The position numbers were made by a program, and so were the translations under genes. Below, one piece after another: positions 60,142 through 64,000 of a DNA stretch of 64,000 nt (within the stretch, counting starts at the first letter, position 1; each line of letters opens with the position of its first letter). The stretch is taken from positions 17,979,087 through 18,043,086 of the forward strand of contig CM034534.1 in the NCBI GenBank assembly GCA_020002185.1, in the 5' to 3' direction. The notes under the pieces were generated by a model. It worked only from the letters and a program-made list of their open reading frames with translations, ran no database searches and was not told where the DNA came from. The stretch comes from Paraescarpia echinospica (lineage: Eukaryota; Annelida; Polychaeta; Sabellida; Siboglinidae).

Positions 60142-61336
60142 CAATACCAACTTTTCGTTACAAAATTACAAAAAGTAGTGTTTTAATGACTGCGACACAA
60201 GTTTCATGAACTAGCGAGAAGCGAAACCGGAAATGACCAAGGAATCTCCCCTGACCCATTCGTGGCCCCACGCAGCACACCGTGTATTCACCCAGCACTA
60301 AATAAATTCTGTCGTTCACTCAGACATTCTCTCCAGTGCATACCTCCTTCCCATGGGTGACAGTTGTGAAGCATTGTCTACGTGCTTAACCTGTCAGTCA
60401 GACTGTTCTCCGCGAGGATGTGGCTTTTCATCGTAGCAGTTTTCGTATTGTCAAATTAAGAATAAAACACGTTTGCAAAAACAGTTTCATTTGTTCTCCC
60501 GAAGTAGACATGGATGTCAATTTTTTTCATATTTTGGCAATGTATCGATACGCTGTGTCGTATATCGATATATTCAGGATTTCCACCAGAAAAAATAATT
60601 TTGGTACAGAGTTAGTAAATTTTTAGACCGTGGAACTAGCAGGCAAAGCCTGCCACTGGCGCCATAGGCACCCCGACTGGTGGGGGGTCTGAACAAATTT
60701 GATTTCTAGATGCTCGGAGAAGCGATTTCCCAGCATTTGTCGGAAATTACACTCTCATTTCGTGATCATTTCTATGTTTCGTAGGAGAATGAATGACAAA
60801 TGTAACAGCAGGACAATTGTAAACTTGTCTTTACATTTTAGAATAAATAGTCCGATTCACGATGTAGTATGGTATCTTGTGTTATTTTTATTCACCAAGA
60901 AACAATTAATACTCGAAAACATCGTAAAAAACGTACAGCCATGACAGCACGCTGTATTCTTTACACTAAGCATACCAATATACCGGTATGCCATGTTCTA
61001 TCCTGAAGTGAAGGCTTCAATCCCGCAGTGAATGCCATGTTTAACCAATCACAGAATAGCTAGCATAAATGTGACCATTAAAACGTCATCAAGTATGAGT
61101 TTCATTGCACAGAATGTTAAACAAAATAAAAAAATCTGTATTTATTTTGGGTACGTATCTGTACCCTATAATTATTTTTTGGGACGTAATTTTACCCTGC
61201 TGGCGGAAACGATGATATTGTATTGAATGCTGTGTAATGTGTGTATCGCGATATATTGATTCATCAATTTATCATTACAACCATATTCAGTGTACTGTAA
61301 TGTTTCTGATACTCATCTGGCTGTATTGTAGACATA
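60142..61336. other. Upstream region of LYAR
   Basis: About 1.2 kb with no recognised exon. An acceptor-like TGTATTGTAG ends at 61331, five bases before the LYAR ATG, so a 5' UTR exon should lie upstream; I could not place it. Confidence 0.4.
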
Positions 61337-61461
61337 ATGGTGGTGTTTGCGTGTGGATCGTGTGGAGATCCTATCAAGAAGAACCAGGTGGAGAAACACT
61401 ACCAGTTCAAGTGTAAGAATTGTAACATGCTCTCATGCATCGACTGTGGAAAAGACTTCTG
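61337..61461 (+). CDS. LYAR: LYAR (cell growth-regulating nucleolar protein), first coding exon only
   Basis: The 125-nt exon encodes 41 residues plus two bases of the next codon, ending at a GTTTGT donor. The sequence MVVFACGSCGDPIKKNQVEK and LSCIDCGKDFW is the N-terminal LYAR zinc-finger signature: CxxC, then a Lys-rich linker with VEKH, CxxC and CxxCGKDFW. LYAR is a nucleolar protein linked to ribosome biogenesis and cell growth control. The frame with this signature starts at the ATG at 61337, directly after an acceptor. The remaining exons are not in the window; a LINE lies in the following intron. The donor is only a fair match, and TTT/GTACTT a few bases on is an alternative. Confidence 0.87.
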
Positions 61462-61779
61462 GTTTGTACTTATTATTTTCTGCTTGTCACTGCAGACCTA
61501 GGTTCAATTCACCTAAAGTTATCAATTCCAATTCATGTGTTTTTACCAAGGATCAATTCCAATTCATTTCAATTTAACATACAATAAGGATCAATTCCAA
61601 TTAAATACAAATATTGAAGTAATAGTAATTGTAATATGTTGAGCAAAAACTCAATGTAATAGTAATAGGAAGCAATGCGATAGTATTTTGACCTATTACT
61701 TTTATATTACTATTGAACATTTAAACCGAATTTCAACTACATAACAATTACATTTAATTAGGTTGTAGATTCCACTAGT

Positions 61780-63632
61780 TTCTCCAGGTTTTATGGTTGC
61801 TCCCCCCTTGTCAACTTCAGTATGGCCCTGGAGAAGTTTTACCCTAGAGTTTTATGAGCCTTTACATAGCAAGAGACACTGGTACAGTGTAACTGCTGCC
61901 TTGACTAGTAGTAAAAAGCAGTATAGGAGAAATTTCCACAAAGGAAGGTATAAGGACATGAGGAAATATTTAGCAAATATAGACTGGAATAACACTGAAA
62001 AATAAGACAGCAACAGAATGCTGGAATATATTAAAGAATGAAATTAAGTGCATAGTAAATAAATTTGTGCCCTTCAAAAAACAAGGTTAACGGTCCAAAA
62101 AGAAACACTTATCGAAAGAAGCCATTAGAAAAATTAAGTATAAACAAATGGTGTGGAAGTCATATAGATGTACTGGAAATTATGAAGACTACAACAGTTA
62201 TAAAGAAGCACTTAACCAAGCTACAACTGAAATTAGAAATTCAAAGAGAAGCTATGAACAACAATTAGCTAGTAATATAAAACATGACAGCAAGAGTTTT
62301 TATGCGTATGTTCGAAGCAAACAGAAAGTTCAAGATAAGGTTGGTCCTCTAGAAGATAGTGATGGAAATATAATATCAGACGGATTCTTAATGGCAGAAG
62401 ACCTGAATGAGTACTTTAGTTCAGTGTTTACCAGAGAAGATATCAGTTCACTGCCAGTACCTGAGGCTAAGTTCAAGGGGGCAGATTCAGACTATTTAGG
62501 ACAATTAATTGTAACCCCGGAAATGGTAGCTAAGAAAATAAGGGCTATGAAGGATAATAAGTCACCTGGAGTGGATGGGATTCCGCCCAAACTACTATTG
62601 GAAATTGTAGAACAAATTAGCGTACAGCTTGCAACAGTTTTCAATTTGTCATTAGAAGAGGGAGTGGTTCCTTTAGAATGGAAAGAGGCAAACATTATAC
62701 CATTATTTAAAAAAGGTTTGAGAAACAAGTCAGCGAACTATAGACCAGTGAGTTTAACATCAGTGATTTGCAAATTATTAGAAAGACTAATTAAAGATCA
62801 CATGGTGGATTTTCTTGTTAAACATAACTTGATAAACCCATCTCAACATGGGTTTTTTAAAGCGAGGTCATGCTTAACAAATATGTTATGTTTTTTGAAA
62901 GACATCACTAAGTGGGTAGATGAGGGATCACCAGTAGATATTGTATACTTAGATTTTTAAAAAGCTTTCGACAAAGTACCACATCAAAGATTACTGCTTA
63001 AACGAATATGGCATACGAAATGGTATAATAAACTGGATACCAAAAAAAATGGCTGATTGACAGAAGACAACGTGTAGTAGTTGATGGGGAGGCTTCAAAC
63101 TGGAAATCGGTATTGAATGGGGTATCACAGGGATCAGTACTAGGACCTATATTATTCTTAATATATATCAACGATTTGGATGATGAAATAACAAGCAAGG
63201 TGTTTAAATTTGCGGATGATACAAAAGTTTAGAAGGATTAAAAGTGATGGAGATAGACAACATTTACAAGATGATCTTGACAAGTTGATCAAATGGTCTG
63301 AAAAGTGGCAAATGCTGTTCAATTTTGGGAAATGTAAATGCCTCCACACAGGACAGGGGAACGAAGAGGTAGACTACAATGGGGCTACTGTACTAAGTAC
63401 TGCTGTAAAAGAAAAGGACTTAGGGTTAACCGTTAGTGCTGATATGAAGGTTTCAGAGCAGTGTGGAATTGCAGCTTCAAAGGGAAATCAAATCCTTGGA
63501 TTAATTAGGTGAAACTTAATGCATAGATAAAAGGGTTGGACTCTGGATAAGCCAAAGGGCTTCCTTGTCCACCTGCCACCTAGAGTTAATTCTCTGGGTG
63601 GCAATCTTGTTAAATCTTGTTAAATCTTGACT
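61780..63632 (+). mobile_element. CR1/L2-like LINE, truncated and inactivated, in LYAR intron
   Basis: Plus-strand frames give reverse-transcriptase landmarks in order: NKSPGVDGIPPKLL, SANYRPVSLTSVICKLLERL, NPSQHGFFKARSCLTNML, IVYLDF then a stop codon inside the catalytic A block (62957-62959), KAFDKVPH, ILFLIYINDLDDE and FKFADD (catalytic C block). After further frame changes comes the connection region (WSEKWQMLFNFGKCKCLHTG) up to 63512. The roughly 170-residue C-terminal part seen in the copy at 3066 is missing, so there is an internal deletion before the 3' tail GTTAAATCTTGTTAAATCTT (63610-63629). The endonuclease end is also absent. It cannot encode an active protein. The 5' limit is approximate. 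Confidence 0.87.
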
Positions 63633-64000
63633 AAAGGGATTAAACTGGGCTTTCACTGCTTTGAAGCCAGTTCCGCCAAGTTGTCAACTGCCCTTTCCAA
63701 ATAAGTCTATGGGCATAGTGACTGCCTCCATGGTGCACACAATTCAGCCTAAACTACAGTGGGTGTGAAAAACATCCTGACGTATTTGTACTTGAGCCAA
63801 TAATTAACTGTCCACCAAGCAGCAGTAGAGCAATGTGGTTTAATTGGACTAATATAAATCACCAAGTTATGTGGCATTGACTATTGCTTTTGTCTTTCAT
63901 TCCAGTGTGGTATTTAAATATAAAATGGGATATATGTTCTATCCTTAGTCAATGTAGTTAGTAAATTGTATTATATATGGTATGTACGATATAAATATAT
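63633..64000. other. LYAR intron sequence after the LINE
   Basis: No exon is visible; ordinary A+T-rich sequence to the window end. Confidence 0.4.

Overview
The window is animal nuclear DNA. Genes are split by GT-AG introns, intergenic space and introns are A+T-rich, simple repeats are very abundant, and SINE, LINE and DNA-transposon copies are scattered throughout. A complete innexin gene excludes a vertebrate. An earthworm-29-kDa-type tandem-repeat R-type lectin suggests a lophotrochozoan, perhaps a mollusc; that placement is inference. Nothing bacterial, phage-like or CRISPR-like was seen.

Four host genes can be supported by joining exons at consensus splice sites with consistent reading phase. 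(1) An innexin gap-junction gene on the minus strand (12961 down to 7132; five coding exons, 398 residues). (2) A long coiled-coil protein gene on the minus strand (27722 down to 14618; seven coding exons, all phase 0; 477 residues visible). A possible further 5' exon lies at 33970-34059. (3) A tandem-repeat ricin-B-type (R-type) lectin gene on the plus strand (45454 to 50231; four coding exons, 262 residues, two beta-trefoils). (4) The first coding exon of LYAR, a nucleolar zinc-finger protein, on the plus strand (61337-61461); the rest lies beyond the window.

Mobile DNA: an XPG-nuclease-like repetitive element (17677-19867), broken by frameshifts and rearranged, lies inside an intron of the coiled-coil gene. 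A hAT element (56340-59506) with one visible frameshift is inserted inside an older TTAA-flanked piggyBac-like element (55967-60141). Three copies of one non-LTR retrotransposon family occur (3066, 43540 and 61780), plus a remnant of a different LINE (51224-51629). Five tRNA-derived or tRNA-like SINE copies share a central motif.

The region from 33.7 to 39.3 kb is almost pure simple repeat: GACA, a G-rich 8-mer, GT, an A/C-rich 1.5-kb array with higher-order structure, then GT and GTAT.

The most unusual signal is in the lectin gene. The splice donor after the first lectin domain overlaps a stop codon placed exactly where the second domain ends. The 45 bp spanning that exon-intron junction have expanded into an array of about 25 copies in the intron, most of which keep a donor-like site. 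Also notable are long inverted repeats centred on TA tracts, two of them perfect and only about 150 bp apart, and the nested transposons.

Exon joins are read by eye from splice consensus and family resemblance; no search or transcript evidence was available.
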